A stretch of DNA of 64,000 nucleotides from Azoarcus sp. (GCA_020725025.1 DYFV01000009.1:1-64000), one strand, 5' to 3'; positions 52,422 through 62,867 are shown, numbered from the stretch's first letter. Translations and numbers: made by a program. Notes: generated by a model not told the origin, from the letters alone.

Positions 52422-52980
52422 GCCCGGCCGTCTCGCTCAGGTTCGCGAAATCGATGCCGAGCCGCTGCATGGCGGCCACCAGGCGTTCCTCGGGCGGCAT
52501 GTCGAACACGATCGACAGGTCGGCGGGCACGGTGAGCCAGGCATTCTCCGCGATCTCCTGTTCGAGCTGTCCGGCCGTCCACCCTGCGTAGCCCAGCGTG
52601 ATCAGGACGTCGACGGGCTCGCCGCGGGTACCCATGGACTGAAGGATGTCGCGCGAACTGGTGAGGCCCACCTCGGGATTGACCACCAGGGTGGACATCC
52701 ACTCGCCGGCCGGGCGGTGCAGCACGAAGCCGCGATCGGTCTGGACCGGGCCGCCGAAATAGACCGGCTGCTCCGAGTAGCCCTCGGTCTCCAACGGGAG
52801 ATCGACGCGCTCGAAGAGCGAGCCGATGGTCATGTCGATCGGCCGGTTGACGATGATCCCCAGCGCCCCCTGGTCGTTGTGCTCCGCGATGTAGGTCAGC
52901 GTGCGCGTGAAATTGGGATCGGTCATGCCGGGCATGGCGATCAGGAAGTGGTGCGTGAGGTTGGCGGAAAAGGCGCTCAT
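52414..52980 (-). CDS. yqgE: YqgE/AlgH family protein
   Basis: The product is 188 residues. It has [55 protein letters not shown] and [15 protein letters not shown], the full AlgH/YqgE signature. AlgH was first tied to alginate regulation in Pseudomonas but the biochemical role is unknown. It is first in yqgE-yqgF-pyrR-pyrB-pyrC', all overlapping or abutting, so pyrimidine genes here lie inside a housekeeping operon. Confidence 0.95.
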   Translation of the reverse strand: MSAFSANLTHHFLIAMPGMTDPNFTRTLTYIAEHNDQGALGIIVNRPIDMTIGSLFERVDLPLETEGYSEQPVYFGGPVQTDRGFVLHRPAGEWMSTLVVNPEVGLTSSRDILQSMGTRGEPVDVLITLGYAGWTAGQLEQEIAENAWLTVPADLSIVFDMPPEERLVAAMQRLGIDFANLSETAGHA

Positions 52981-53073
52981 GGCTGTATTTTACGCGCTCG
53001 TGCGAAGAGTGCACGGGGAGCTTGGGCCGAGGACGATTTCCGGCGTTCGCCCGCGACGCCGCATGGCCCTGCA

Positions 53074-53130
53074 GGAGCGGCGGAAGCCGCGATCGACGGC
53101 GTGCCCGTCGATCGCGGCTTCCGCCGTTCC
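53074..53130. repeat. Long inverted repeat between chpA and yqgE
   Basis: The arms ggcggaagccgcgatcgacgg (53079-53099) and its exact complement (53105-53125) pair over 21 bases with a 5-nt loop. The stem extends to about 26 pairs with one G-T pair. No T run flanks it on either strand. The gcaggagcggcggaagccgcgatcg pattern resembles REP-type elements of proteobacteria. It may end or protect the chpA transcript. Confidence 0.8.
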
Positions 53131-53147
53131 CACGGCGAGCAACCAGC

Positions 53148-56100
53148 CTATACGGTCGCCTCGTTCGCCTCGTTCGCCTCGTTCGCCGCGTAGCTGCGCA
53201 GCAGCCCGAGCAGCTCCGCCTCGTCGTAAGGTTTGCCCAGGTAGTGGTCGGCGCCGATGCGCATGGCGTACTCGCGGTGCTTGTCGGCGAGCCGCGAGGT
53301 GATCATGATCACCGGGATACGGCGCAGGCGCTCGTCGGCGCGGATGTTGCGCACCAGATCGAAGCCGTCCATGCGCGGCATCTCGATGTCCGAAAGGATC
53401 ACGTCGGGAATCGTCTCGAGTAAGGCCTCCAACGCATCCACGCCGTCCTTGGCGGTGATCACCCGGTAGCCTTCGCGTTCGAGCAGCCGCCCGGTGATCT
53501 TGCGTACCGTAAGCGAATCGTCGACCACCATCACCGTCGGCTGGTGGGCGGGCGCCGCCTGCTCGGTCGGTACCGGCGCCGCGGAACGTGCTTCCGGCTC
53601 CGCGAGGCTGCGGCTCGCGAGCGCCACCGGGTTCAGGATGAGCACGATCTCGCCGTCGCCCAGCACGGTCGCGCCCGAGACGCCCACGATGCGCACGAGC
53701 TGCGGGCCGGCGTTCTTGACCACGATTTCCTGGTTGCCGCGCAGGCCGTCCACATGCAGCGCGAGCGTCTGTGCGCCGGCGCGCAGGAGCAGTACCCAGT
53801 TGAAGCGCTGCAGCTCCGGCTGGGCGTCGCGCTCGCCCAGGAGCTGCGACAGGTAGCGGTAGGGGTAGTGCTCGCCCTGCCACTCGGTGCCGCCCGCTTC
53901 GCGCAGCTGCTGCATGGGCTCGGCCCTGAGCTCCATCACCTGGGCGATCATGTTCGACGGGATGGCGTAGCTGCGGCTACCGGCGCGCACCAGCACCGCC
54001 TGGGTGACCGCGAGGGTGAGCGGCAGGTGGATGCGGAACTCGGTGCCTTTGCCCGGAAGGCTGTGCACGTCGATCCGACCACCCACAGCGGCCGTCTCGG
54101 ACTTCACCACGTCCATGCCGACACCGCGGCCCGAGACGCTGGACAGGCTGCCGGCGGTGGAGAAGCCGGGCACGAAGATGAGGTTGGTGAGGCGGCGCTC
54201 GTCGGCCGCCTCGTCGGCGCCGAGTAGCCCTTTTTCGCGGGCACGCTCGGCAATGCGGCCGTAATCGAGGCCGCGGCCGTCGTCGGCGAGCGAGATGGCG
54301 ATTTCGTTGCCCTCCTGGCTCACCGAAAGGGTGAGCTGGCCGATCTCGTCCTTGCCGGCCGCGAGGCGGTCGGCGGCGGGCTCGATGCCGTGAGCCACCG
54401 CGTTGCGCAGAAGGTGCTCGAGGGGCGCGGTCATGTGCTCCAGCACGCTGCGGTCGATCTCGATGCGCCCGCCGCGCAGGTCCAGGTTGGCGCGCTTGCC
54501 CAGTTCCTTGGCGGTCTGGCGCACCACCCGGTAGAGCCGGTCGGCGAGGCTGTCGAAGGGCACCATGCGCACCTGCATCAGTGCTTGCTGCAGATCTCGT
54601 GACAGGCGGGCCTGGCTGTTCAGGGCGAGGTCGGCGCCGTCAAGGTTGCGCAGCAGGCTCTGCTGCACGGTGGTGACGTCGCCGACGCTCTCGGCCATCA
54701 TCCGGGTGAGCTCCTGGAGCCGCGTATAGCGGTCCATCTCGAGCGGATCGAACTCGGTGTGGTGCGATTCGGCTTGCGCGATGCGCGACTGCATCTGCAC
54801 TTCGGCCTGGATCTCCACCTCGCGCAGCTGGTTGCGCAGGCGGATCACGTTCTCGGTGAGATCGAGCAGCGAGCGGCGCAGGGTACGCAGCTCGCCTTCG
54901 ATCCGCGAGCGGGCGATACCGATCTCGCCGGCCTCGTTCACGAAGCGGTCGATGGCCTCCGCACGCACGCGCAGGGTGCCGCCGCCGAGGCCGGCTTCCA
55001 TCTCGCCCGGGGTCGGCTCGATCGCAACCGGTGCGGCGGGAGCGGGGGCGGCAGCCTCGGCGGCTGCCGGAGTCTCGAACGGCTCGGCGGCGGGCTCTTC
55101 GCCGCTCGCGAGCACGTGCATCATCTGCTCGGCCTGGTCGAGGCCGGATTCCAGCTCCTCGATGAGCTCGGCCGCCGGGCGGCCGCCCATGCGCGAGGCC
55201 TCCAGGCTGGATTCGAGGTGGTGCACATGCTGGCCCAGCGACATCGCGCCTGCCATCCGGGCGCTGCCCTTCAGGGTGTGGAGCAGCCGCGCGCAGGCCT
55301 TGGGATGATCGGCGCTGTCGGGATCGCTGCGCCAGGCGCGCAGCGCGCCGTGCAGCTCGCTGACGAGCTCGGTGCCTTCCTCGAGGAAGATCGGGAGGAG
55401 CTGCTCGTCCAGGTCGTCATGGACCGGGGGCGCGGGTTCGTGCGTGGACGCTTCCACGCTCGGCACGGATTCCGCGGCGGCTGGCGTCTCGGCGACCGGC
55501 TCCACGGCAAGCTCGTAGCGGCGCTCACGCCCGAGGGCGTCGAGCTGTTCCACCAGCTCCGGCACCTCCAGCGGCATGCGGCACGCCTCGACCTCGGCGA
55601 GCATGGCTTCCAGGGTGTCGCGCACCAGCAGGAGCAGCGCGGACTGGTCGGCACTCGGCGCGAGCGCATTGTCGCGCAGGCGGTCGAGGCCGTGCTCGAG
55701 CGCTCGCGCGAGGGCATGCACCGACATGACGCGGGCCGTCCCGGAGATGCCCGCCAGGGTGTGCGCGGCCCGTACCGCCGGCTCGGGCGGCACGAGGGTG
55801 GGGTTGGCCTGCAGGCGCGCGAGCTCGCCGTGCAGTACGGAGAGGTGGTGCCGTGCCTCGTTGCAGTACAGGTCGAACAGCGGCCGCGAGATCTCGGTGT
55901 CGCCGATGGCGATCACGTCCGACACCGGCACTGCCGACTCCAGCTCGGGCTCGGCTTCCGCCTCGGATTCGAGGGCGATCTCCGGTTCGGGCTCGGCTTC
56001 CGCCTCGGATTCGAGGGCGATCTCCGGCTCGGTCTCGGCTTCCGCCTCGGATTCGAGGGCGATCTCCGGCTCGGTCTCCGCTTCCGCCGCGGGCTCGAGG

Positions 56101-59100
56101 GCGATCTCCGGCTCGGCCTCGGCTTCCGCCTCGAGCTCGAGGGCGATCTCCGGCCCGGTTCCGGCTTCCGCCTCGGTCTCGAGTTCCGCCTCGGTGTCCG
56201 GTACCGATTCGAGCTCGAACACCGGCTTCGGCTCTTCCTCTAGCACCGCCTCGGGTTCGGCTCCGACAGTCGCCGTCTCTGCTGCGGGTTCGGGAGCGGT
56301 CGGTAGGTCGCCGAAATCGAAGGCGGCGAATGTTTCCTCGATCTCGCCCGGAGGCGCTTCGAGGGAGGCTTCCTCGGGCAGGGCCGTGGTCGCGGGTTCC
56401 GACGACGGCTCGAGCAGTTCGAGCGGTTCGAGCTCCTCGACAGGCTCGAAGGCCTCGAGCGGCTCGGGCGTCTCGACGAATTGGATGGCGTCGAGCGCCT
56501 CCATTTCTTCGGTCGGCTCGAGCGCCTCGATCTCCTCGATGGGCGGCGCATCGTCGAGCGACTCGATTTCCTGGGCCGGTGCCGCTTCGTCCGCCATGAC
56601 CGAGAGCGGTGCGAACGGCTCAGCCTCGTCCAGTTCGAGCGGTTCGAGCTCTTCACTGAGAAGCATCTCGTCGAGCGAGGTCTCCTCAGGCAGGAAGGGC
56701 TCGTCGGCCGCGCGTGCCACGGGAAGGACCGTGCCGTCGTCGGCGAGATCGAGCTCGCCGAACTCGAGCGAGGTCTCCACCATGTCGGGGGACGGTTCGG
56801 CGGCGGGGGTGGCGGGGGCGGCGGGTGCAGACTCGGCTGCGGCGGGCTCGTCGATCGGCGTCTCGCCGCTGCGCAGCCGCTCGGCTTCGGCCATGAGGGC
56901 GGCCGCGTCGCGTACGGGGCTTCCGCCCGCTTCGAGCTGGCCAACCCACTCGGTGAACACCTGGTGGCCGGCATCGATGAAGTGGTGCAGCGCCGCGGTA
57001 GGAGTCCACTCGAGCTGCAGCCAGCGGTTGAGCGTCTGCTCCACGCCCCAGGCCGCCTCGCCCAGCTCGCGCAGGCCGACCATGCGTCCGCTGCCTTTGA
57101 GCGTATGGAAGCCGCGGCGGATCGCCGTCAGGTGGCCGCCGCCCGGATTCGTGCGCGAGAGCTCGAGCTCCTCGCCGATGGTGGCGAGTACGTCGTGCGC
57201 CTCCTCGATGAAGATGGCGAGCAGCTCCGCGTCGATCTCCTCGGCGCTCGCCGACAGGAGCTTCTGCGTCTCGGGCGCCGGTTCGGGTACCGCCACCGGT
57301 ACCGGCGGGGCTTCCGGCTCGAAACCGTGCGTGTCGTGGAGCTCATCCACGCTGGCGATGAGCTCGTGGTGCTCCTCGTGGGCAGGCTCCTCTGCGGCCG
57401 CGGCCTCCGCCGTGGGTTCGCCGACCGGCTCGGGATGCGCTTCGACTTCCATGGCCGCCATCAGCTCGAGGGGCGCCGCTTCGGATTCTCCGGACTCGGG
57501 CAGGGGTTCCGGTTGAGCTTCCGCCGTCCCGGGCTTCAGGAAGCGCTGGAGGTCGGCGCGGCCGTGCTGCAGTGCCTCGACGTAGAAACCGAGCGCCGAC
57601 AGGCGCTGTGCCAGCGCCTCGAACTCGTCCTGGGGGGGCGACTCGGTGGCTTCCGCGAAGCGCGCCACCGTGGCGGCTGCGTCGTGTACGAGGTCGATCG
57701 CCTGCTGATCGCCGATCAGCGCGAGCGCGCCGGCGATCTGCTTGAGCGGCTTGTCCAGGGTGGCGAGCGGGGCACGTTTCTGCTGGTTGCGGAAGTAGTC
57801 GTCCAGGGTCTGCTCGACCTGGGCGAGGCTGGAGAGGATCTCGCGGGAGACCTGGACCAGCGCCTCCCGTTCCTGTGCGCGCCGCGCCACCTCGACGGTC
57901 GGCGAGCCTTCCGCCGCCTGCAGCGCTTCGCCGCGCATCAGCGCCTGCAGCCGGCCCGAAGTGTCGCTCGCCTGTTCGGCGAACGCCGAATCGGGTACGC
58001 CGCGGTCCAGTGCCGCCTCGGCCAGCAGCAGGGCAGTGGCCATCTCGATGGCCATCCCGGAATTGAACCGCAGCGGATCCTTGCGCAGCCAGCGAACGAA
58101 TTCGCCGAGGGCGTCCACCAGGCGATCGAGCGCCGGGCGTCCCAGCAGCGCGGACTGCGTGGCGAATTCGCCGAGTTGGGCGTCGAAGCGCGACAATGCG
58201 GCGGCCTGTCCGCCGCAGAACTCGTCCCACTCGAACTTGGTGGAGGTGATCAGACCCTGCAGGCTCTTCAGCAGCGGTGCGAGAGGGGTCTCGCTCACCG
58301 TGGCGCCCGCCTCGGGCAGCAGGGCGTCCAGATGCCAGGTGGTCCGGACGGCGCGCTGAAGGTCGCTGCGCATCGGCGCCTGGCTCACCCAGTACAGCAG
58401 CTCGCGCATCAGGCGGTCGGGCGCCGCGGCGGAACCCTCGCCGAGACGCCGGATCTGGGCGTGCAGTCCCGAGCACAGCCGCTTGATCTCGGGCTGATCC
58501 GAGAGGTCGCCACTCGCCAGCGCCTCGAAGAGTGCCTGCGCCGCCCACCACAGGGCGGCGAGCTGCGGACTCGTCTGCAGTTGCTCGATTCCCGCCACCG
58601 CGGCGCCCATGGCCTGGGGGCCGCCGGCGTCACCCGGCGCCCGCAGCCACTGCAGCAGACCGCGCTCGAAGCCGGTGCGATGGTTGCGCAGGCGGCTCGC
58701 GCGCGTGGCCTCGTCCAGCGCCGGCATGCGTCGGCGCGGGGGGCGCAGGGAGAGGTCGGGGTAGAACAGGTCTGCGGGAGAGGCGGGTGGCAGGCTACGC
58801 GCGGCGGCGAGCTCGGCGTAGAGGCCGAACAGACGCAGCGGCTGGTCCGGCGTGCCATGGACCAGCTCTTCGAGATAGTTGCCGATTGCGGCCACCGACC
58901 GCCGCGCCAGGGTGAGCGCGGTGGGGTCGGACGGGTTGTCGCTGCGGGCGAGGTTGCCCAGCATCTGGTCGAGCGCGGAGGCGAACTGGGTGAGGCCGTC
59001 CAGGCCGACGATGGACAGCGCCCCGCGCGCCTGGTGCAGATGGGTCTGGGCAAACTGGACGCGCGCCGCCGGATCCGGGGCGGTGGCGGCCTGTTCGAGG

Positions 59101-59186
59101 GATTCGTCGGCGCGAGCGAGAGCGAGATCGATCTCGCTCTTCACCCAGGTGAGGGGGCCGAGGTCCAGTTCGTTGGGCTGCGTCAT
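53148..59186 (-). CDS. chpA: ChpA/PilL-type hybrid CheA kinase of the twitching chemosensory system
   Basis: The product is 2012 residues. Hpt domains carry phosphorylatable His in HTLKGSGRMVG (about 692), HTLAGISGTARV (about 1142) and HTLKGSARMAG (about 1301). The N-terminal 450 residues are FimL-like degenerate Hpt units, one with HQARGALSIVGLDGL. A CheA core follows: dimer region, ATPase (LLRNAVAHGIE, DDGRGLDYG, GRGVGMDVVKSE), a CheW-like domain (about 1705-1850) and a C-terminal receiver with VVDDSLTVRK and VILSDIEMPRMDG. It phosphorylates PilG and PilH to steer pilus extension and retraction and, in Pseudomonas, cAMP. It is shorter than P. aeruginosa ChpA (about 2470). A Glu/Ala-rich linker between Hpt units is built of 42-bp repeats. 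It lies 67 bases after pilJ. Confidence 0.96.
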   Translation of the reverse strand: MTQPNELDLGPLTWVKSEIDLALARADESLEQAATAPDPAARVQFAQTHLHQARGALSIVGLDGLTQFASALDQMLGNLARSDNPSDPTALTLARRSVAAIGNYLEELVHGTPDQPLRLFGLYAELAAARSLPPASPADLFYPDLSLRPPRRRMPALDEATRASRLRNHRTGFERGLLQWLRAPGDAGGPQAMGAAVAGIEQLQTSPQLAALWWAAQALFEALASGDLSDQPEIKRLCSGLHAQIRRLGEGSAAAPDRLMRELLYWVSQAPMRSDLQRAVRTTWHLDALLPEAGATVSETPLAPLLKSLQGLITSTKFEWDEFCGGQAAALSRFDAQLGEFATQSALLGRPALDRLVDALGEFVRWLRKDPLRFNSGMAIEMATALLLAEAALDRGVPDSAFAEQASDTSGRLQALMRGEALQAAEGSPTVEVARRAQEREALVQVSREILSSLAQVEQTLDDYFRNQQKRAPLATLDKPLKQIAGALALIGDQQAIDLVHDAAATVARFAEATESPPQDEFEALAQRLSALGFYVEALQHGRADLQRFLKPGTAEAQPEPLPESGESEAAPLELMAAMEVEAHPEPVGEPTAEAAAAEEPAHEEHHELIASVDELHDTHGFEPEAPPVPVAVPEPAPETQKLLSASAEEIDAELLAIFIEEAHDVLATIGEELELSRTNPGGGHLTAIRRGFHTLKGSGRMVGLRELGEAAWGVEQTLNRWLQLEWTPTAALHHFIDAGHQVFTEWVGQLEAGGSPVRDAAALMAEAERLRSGETPIDEPAAAESAPAAPATPAAEPSPDMVETSLEFGELDLADDGTVLPVARAADEPFLPEETSLDEMLLSEELEPLELDEAEPFAPLSVMADEAAPAQEIESLDDAPPIEEIEALEPTEEMEALDAIQFVETPEPLEAFEPVEELEPLELLEPSSEPATTALPEEASLEAPPGEIEETFAAFDFGDLPTAPEPAAETATVGAEPEAVLEEEPKPVFELESVPDTEAELETEAEAGTGPEIALELEAEAEAEPEIALEPAAEAETEPEIALESEAEAETEPEIALESEAEAEPEPEIALESEAEAEPELESAVPVSDVIAIGDTEISRPLFDLYCNEARHHLSVLHGELARLQANPTLVPPEPAVRAAHTLAGISGTARVMSVHALARALEHGLDRLRDNALAPSADQSALLLLVRDTLEAMLAEVEACRMPLEVPELVEQLDALGRERRYELAVEPVAETPAAAESVPSVEASTHEPAPPVHDDLDEQLLPIFLEEGTELVSELHGALRAWRSDPDSADHPKACARLLHTLKGSARMAGAMSLGQHVHHLESSLEASRMGGRPAAELIEELESGLDQAEQMMHVLASGEEPAAEPFETPAAAEAAAPAPAAPVAIEPTPGEMEAGLGGGTLRVRAEAIDRFVNEAGEIGIARSRIEGELRTLRRSLLDLTENVIRLRNQLREVEIQAEVQMQSRIAQAESHHTEFDPLEMDRYTRLQELTRMMAESVGDVTTVQQSLLRNLDGADLALNSQARLSRDLQQALMQVRMVPFDSLADRLYRVVRQTAKELGKRANLDLRGGRIEIDRSVLEHMTAPLEHLLRNAVAHGIEPAADRLAAGKDEIGQLTLSVSQEGNEIAISLADDGRGLDYGRIAERAREKGLLGADEAADERRLTNLIFVPGFSTAGSLSSVSGRGVGMDVVKSETAAVGGRIDVHSLPGKGTEFRIHLPLTLAVTQAVLVRAGSRSYAIPSNMIAQVMELRAEPMQQLREAGGTEWQGEHYPYRYLSQLLGERDAQPELQRFNWVLLLRAGAQTLALHVDGLRGNQEIVVKNAGPQLVRIVGVSGATVLGDGEIVLILNPVALASRSLAEPEARSAAPVPTEQAAPAHQPTVMVVDDSLTVRKITGRLLEREGYRVITAKDGVDALEALLETIPDVILSDIEMPRMDGFDLVRNIRADERLRRIPVIMITSRLADKHREYAMRIGADHYLGKPYDEAELLGLLRSYAANEANEANEATV
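53158..53187. repeat. 9-bp tandem repeat at the 3' end of chpA
   Basis: About three copies of a 9-bp unit (ttcgcctcg on the plus strand) encode Ala-Asn-Glu repeats (ANEANEANEATV) as the last residues of ChpA. Copy number can change in frame. Confidence 0.8.
55953..56194. repeat. 42-bp minisatellite inside chpA
   Basis: Nearly six tandem copies of a 42-bp unit start at 55953, 55995, 56037, 56079, 56121 and 56163. Each encodes 14 residues of the pattern EPEIALESEAEAET. Copies differ by a few bases. The array forms a Glu-rich acidic linker between two Hpt domains (roughly residues 998-1078). The unit is a multiple of three, so expansion or loss keeps the frame. Confidence 0.92.
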
Positions 59187-59253
59187 GGGTGGTCCTGAGG
59201 GCCGGATGGAGCGTGCTCGGAGGGCTGGGCGGAGGTGGCCGGGGGGCCGGCGC

Positions 59254-61383
59254 TCAGACCTTGAAGCCGGACACCGAGCCCTTCAGCTCGACCGCGAGAT
59301 CGGCGAGCTGGCCGACCGACACGGCGGTCTCCTGGGTGCCGCGGGTGGTCTGCTCGGTAATCGCGAGAATGCCCTTCATCGCTTCGGCCACTCGGGTCGC
59401 GGTGGCCGCCTGCTCCTGGGTGTCGTTCGAGATCTGTTCGATGAGGCGGGCGGTTTCCAGCGACACCTCGCCGATCTCCGCCAGGGCCTGGCCGGCCGCG
59501 TCGGAGAGCTGCGCCCCCTCGACCACGTCGCGAGTGGCGATTTCCATTGCGCCCACCGCGTCCTTGGTGTCCGTCTGAATGGTCTTCACGATGGCCGCGA
59601 TCTGCTTGGTCGCCTCGGCGGAGCGTTCCGCCAGGCGCTGCACCTCTTCCGCAACCACGGTGAAGCCTCGTCCGGCTTCGCCCGCCGAGGCGGCCTGGAT
59701 GGCGGCGTTCAGCGCCAGCACGTTGGTCTGCTCGGTAATGTCCGAGATGAGCTCCACGATCTCGCCGATCTCCTGGGAGGACTCGCCCAGGCGCTTGATG
59801 CGCTTGGAGGTCTCCTGAATCTGCTCGCGGATCTCGTTCATCCCCTTGATGGTGTTCTCCACCGCACCGGCGCCCTTGCGCGCGGATTCCAGGGAGCGGC
59901 GCGCCACCTGGGCGGACTGCAGGGCGCGCTCGGAAGAATCCGTCATCGACTGCGCCATGCGCTGGACCGTGTCGCCCGCCTCCTGGATCTCGCGCGACTG
60001 GCGCTCGGTCGCTTCGAGCAGCTCGCCCGAGGTGCGCTGCGCGGATTCGGTGGCGGCGGTCACGCGGATGGCCGCGTCGTTGATGCGGCGCACCAGCACG
60101 GAGAGCTCCTCGATGGTGTAGTTCACCGAGTCGGCGATGGCGCCGGTGATGTCCTCGGACACCGTCGCACGCACGGTGAGGTCGCCGTCGGCGAGGTCGC
60201 CCATCTCGTTCATGAGGCGCAGGATCGCCTGCTGCGTGAGGTTGCGTTCGTTCTCTGCCGCCAGCCGCTGACGCTCGGACTCGATACGGCGGTTGGCGAT
60301 GTCGTCGTTGTATGCCTTGGCTGCCCTGGCCACCACCGCGAGGGCGGCGATCGCCGCCAGCGCGATCACCAGGGTGAGCATGCTGAAGCCGCGGAACTCC
60401 CGGTCGTATGCTTCCGACAGGTCGCGGGTGTGCGCGAGCAGCGGAGCGGAGTCGCGGAAGATGCGGCTTCCCGCCTGCTTGGCCTGGACCAGCAGCTGGA
60501 TGTTGCTCAGGATCGCGGACACCGCCTCGAAGCTCTCCTGGGCCGCCTGGTCGAGCTCCTGCAGCTTGGCGCGGAGCTCTCCGTCGCCGCCCGCCTGGCG
60601 CAGCTGTCCGAGCTGCTCGCGGAAGGTGTTGGTGTCCTTGCCGAGCAGGAAGGCCACTTCCGGATCGATGGCGTCGGCCACCAGCAGCGAGTTGGCGTTC
60701 TTGGCGATGCGCTGGGTGAGCATCACCAGGCGATTGGCGGCGGCGAGGTCCCGGCCCGAGGCACCCGACTGGGCCTTGAGGGCGGCAATCTGCTCGGAAA
60801 GCTCGAGCAGCGCCGCGTTGCCGGCGTTGATCGCGTCCACCGACTTGTTGAGCGTGATCAGGTTGGCCTGCTGAGCGAGGAGCTGGTTGGCATCGCCCTC
60901 GGTCTTGGTCCAGGCATCGCGCAGGGCGTCGAGCTGCGGGCGAGTGGAGTCGGGGCTGGGCGGCACCGCGTTGCCGTCGATCTCGCCGCCGCTGTTCACC
61001 GCGCCGAGCAGGCCGGCGAAGCGCGTGGTGCCGGCGAGCAGCTCGGCGAAGGCCTCGGGGTTGCCGCGAAGCGACAACTGGGCCGCCTTGGCGATCTGCT
61101 GCGACAGCATCTGCATCTCACCGGCGGCTGCCACGTAAAGCGTGGCGTTGGCGGTCTGGCGGTTCTGGTGGATGGTGAGGCCGACGGCGATTGCCACCAG
61201 GATTGCGAACACCACGCCCAGCCGCTTGAGTTGCTCGGAGACGGGACGGTCCGAAGCGCGTGCGGCGGACTGGGCCGCCGGCGCCGCCTCGGGCGGGTTG
61301 GTCTCCATGATGGTAGTGTGGGATTCGTCCTCGGCTGCCTTCGTCATTCTCCCGAAGGGCAGTTCGGGAAACTTGATTGCCAT
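59254..61383 (-). CDS. pilJ: PilJ-type methyl-accepting chemotaxis protein
   Basis: The product is 709 residues. Membrane segments lie near 50-72 and 333-355, enclosing a periplasmic region with two PilJ repeats ([23 protein letters not shown] is typical). HAMP follows, and a long coiled-coil signalling domain has its tip at [20 protein letters not shown] (about 545-565). It is the sensor of the Pil-Chp system, reported to sense the pilus itself in Pseudomonas. It lies 48 bases after pilI. Confidence 0.95.
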   Translation of the reverse strand: MAIKFPELPFGRMTKAAEDESHTTIMETNPPEAAPAAQSAARASDRPVSEQLKRLGVVFAILVAIAVGLTIHQNRQTANATLYVAAAGEMQMLSQQIAKAAQLSLRGNPEAFAELLAGTTRFAGLLGAVNSGGEIDGNAVPPSPDSTRPQLDALRDAWTKTEGDANQLLAQQANLITLNKSVDAINAGNAALLELSEQIAALKAQSGASGRDLAAANRLVMLTQRIAKNANSLLVADAIDPEVAFLLGKDTNTFREQLGQLRQAGGDGELRAKLQELDQAAQESFEAVSAILSNIQLLVQAKQAGSRIFRDSAPLLAHTRDLSEAYDREFRGFSMLTLVIALAAIAALAVVARAAKAYNDDIANRRIESERQRLAAENERNLTQQAILRLMNEMGDLADGDLTVRATVSEDITGAIADSVNYTIEELSVLVRRINDAAIRVTAATESAQRTSGELLEATERQSREIQEAGDTVQRMAQSMTDSSERALQSAQVARRSLESARKGAGAVENTIKGMNEIREQIQETSKRIKRLGESSQEIGEIVELISDITEQTNVLALNAAIQAASAGEAGRGFTVVAEEVQRLAERSAEATKQIAAIVKTIQTDTKDAVGAMEIATRDVVEGAQLSDAAGQALAEIGEVSLETARLIEQISNDTQEQAATATRVAEAMKGILAITEQTTRGTQETAVSVGQLADLAVELKGSVSGFKV

Positions 61384-61431
61384 ATCGCGTGCTCCGCGGC
61401 AGTAATGGGTGTGAGTCGATCGGGGCGGCGC

Positions 61432-61950
61432 TCAGAGCGTCTCCAACCCCGCATTCAGAAAAGCCGGATGGGCCAGCAGGTTGCGAACGTTCAGGCGCAG
61501 CCACAGGCGGTTCTGCATGTCGCGCAGGCGCTGGGCCACCCAGGGGCGCTCGTCGGCGGGACCGTCCTCGGGCTCGAAGTCCTCCAGGCTGCGCAAACCG
61601 CTCGCGCGCGAGACCAGGAGCGCGCTGTTCACCCCGTGACGGGCGTTGAGCAGGAGCAGTCGCGCGTTGCCGGCAGGAACGACCGGGGAGCCGCGATGGA
61701 AGCGCGAGAAATCGAGCACGCCGTAGAGCGTGCCGCGCACGTTGGCGATGCCGCGGAACCAGTCGGAAGTGAGCGGGACCGGCGCCAGCGGCGGCACCGG
61801 CAGGATCTCGCCGGTGTCCGTGAGGTCGATCAGCCAGTGGTCGTCGCCGGCCTGCACCCCGAGGAGCGTGCGCCGGTCGCCCGTGCGCGCCTCGGACAGC
61901 CGCCGAACCAGATTCTCCTGGAATTCACGCAGACTGATGCGCTTGGCCAT
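61432..61950 (-). CDS. pilI: PilI, CheW-like adaptor
   Basis: The product is 172 residues. It is a single CheW-like domain with AGDDHWLIDLTDTGEILPVPPLAPVPLTSDWFRGIANVRG (seen as consecutive parts) and LYGVLDFSRFHRG. It couples PilJ to the ChpA kinase. The start lies six bases after the pilH stop, so the two genes are coupled. Confidence 0.93.
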   Translation of the reverse strand: MAKRISLREFQENLVRRLSEARTGDRRTLLGVQAGDDHWLIDLTDTGEILPVPPLAPVPLTSDWFRGIANVRGTLYGVLDFSRFHRGSPVVPAGNARLLLLNARHGVNSALLVSRASGLRSLEDFEPEDGPADERPWVAQRLRDMQNRLWLRLNVRNLLAHPAFLNAGLETL

Positions 61951-61956
61951 GATCGG

Positions 61957-62322
61957 TCAGCCCAGCGCCTGGATCCGCTTCACCAGCTCCGCGTGATCGA
62001 CGGGCTTCACCAGGTAGTCGTAGGCACCCTGGCGCATGCCCCAGATGCGGTCGGTCTCCTGCCCCTTGCTGGTGCACATGATGATCGGGATGTTGCGCGT
62101 CACCTCGTCGCGCGAGATGGTACGGGTCGCCTGGTAGCCGTTCATTCCCGGCATGACGACGTCCATCAGGATGAGGTCGGGGAGCTCGCTGCGGCTCTTG
62201 GCGATCGCTTCTTCGCCGCTCTCCGCGGTGATGATCTGATAGCCCTTGCTGATGAGGGCCTCCGACAGGGCCAGGCGTTCGGTCGGCGAATCGTCCACTA
62301 CCAGGATCTTCTTGATTGGCAT
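61957..62322 (-). CDS. pilH: PilH, single-domain response regulator
   Basis: The product is 121 residues. It is a CheY-like receiver with ILVVDDSPTERLALSEAL, the phospho-acceptor in LILMDVVMPGMNGYQATR, CTSKGQETD and YLVKPVDHAELV. In Pseudomonas, PilH acts as a phosphate sink opposing PilG and is linked to retraction. It is 25 bases after pilG. Confidence 0.96.
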   Translation of the reverse strand: MPIKKILVVDDSPTERLALSEALISKGYQIITAESGEEAIAKSRSELPDLILMDVVMPGMNGYQATRTISRDEVTRNIPIIMCTSKGQETDRIWGMRQGAYDYLVKPVDHAELVKRIQALG

Positions 62323-62347
62323 CGCTTCGATACTCCCCTCAGGACTC

Positions 62348-62734
62348 TCAATCCGTGCGGCGCGCGGCGTGCGCGGCCACTGCCTTGAGCAGGCTGTCTT
62401 TGGTAAACGGCTTCGTGAGGTACTCGTCCGAGCCCACCATGCGACCGCGCGCGCGGTCGAACAGGCCGTCCTTGGATGACAGCATGATCACCGGCGTGGC
62501 CGCCAGGCGGGAGTTCTTCTTGATCAGCGCGCAGGTCTGGTACCCGTCCAGGCGCGGCATCATGATGTCACAGAAAATGACGTCCGGATGGTGGTCGGCG
62601 ATCTTCGCGAGCGCATCGAACCCGTCTTCCGCCAGCAGCACCTGGCAGCCGGCCTGGGCGAGGAAGATCTCCGCGCTGCGCCGGATGGTGTTGCTGTCGT
62701 CGATGACCATCACCTTGAGCCCGGTCAGGTCCAT
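62348..62734 (-). CDS. pilG: PilG, single-domain response regulator
   Basis: The product is 128 residues. It is a receiver domain with VMVIDDSNTIRRSAEIFL, VIFCDIMMPRLDGYQTCALI, VIMLSSKDGLFDRARG and EYLTKPF, the classic PilG pattern. It promotes pilus extension and directional twitching. It heads pilG-H-I-J-chpA and lies 133 bases after the rubredoxin gene. Confidence 0.97.
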   Translation of the reverse strand: MDLTGLKVMVIDDSNTIRRSAEIFLAQAGCQVLLAEDGFDALAKIADHHPDVIFCDIMMPRLDGYQTCALIKKNSRLAATPVIMLSSKDGLFDRARGRMVGSDEYLTKPFTKDSLLKAVAAHAARRTD

Positions 62735-62867
62735 GCTGTCGTTCCTTGGTCGTTCGCCATTGCCGACTGCCGCGCTGCGGACCGTCTCGTTCGGTCCGTA
62801 ATGTCCGTAACGGGCGCAAGGATACCGGAATTCTGGTAACGGCCCACGCTTGTCCGACGTACGGCCG

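Noticed and set aside
56481..59198. A 905-codon open frame on the plus strand opposite chpA
   Set aside because: It mirrors ChpA codons, has no domain motifs, and lies wholly inside a well-supported gene.
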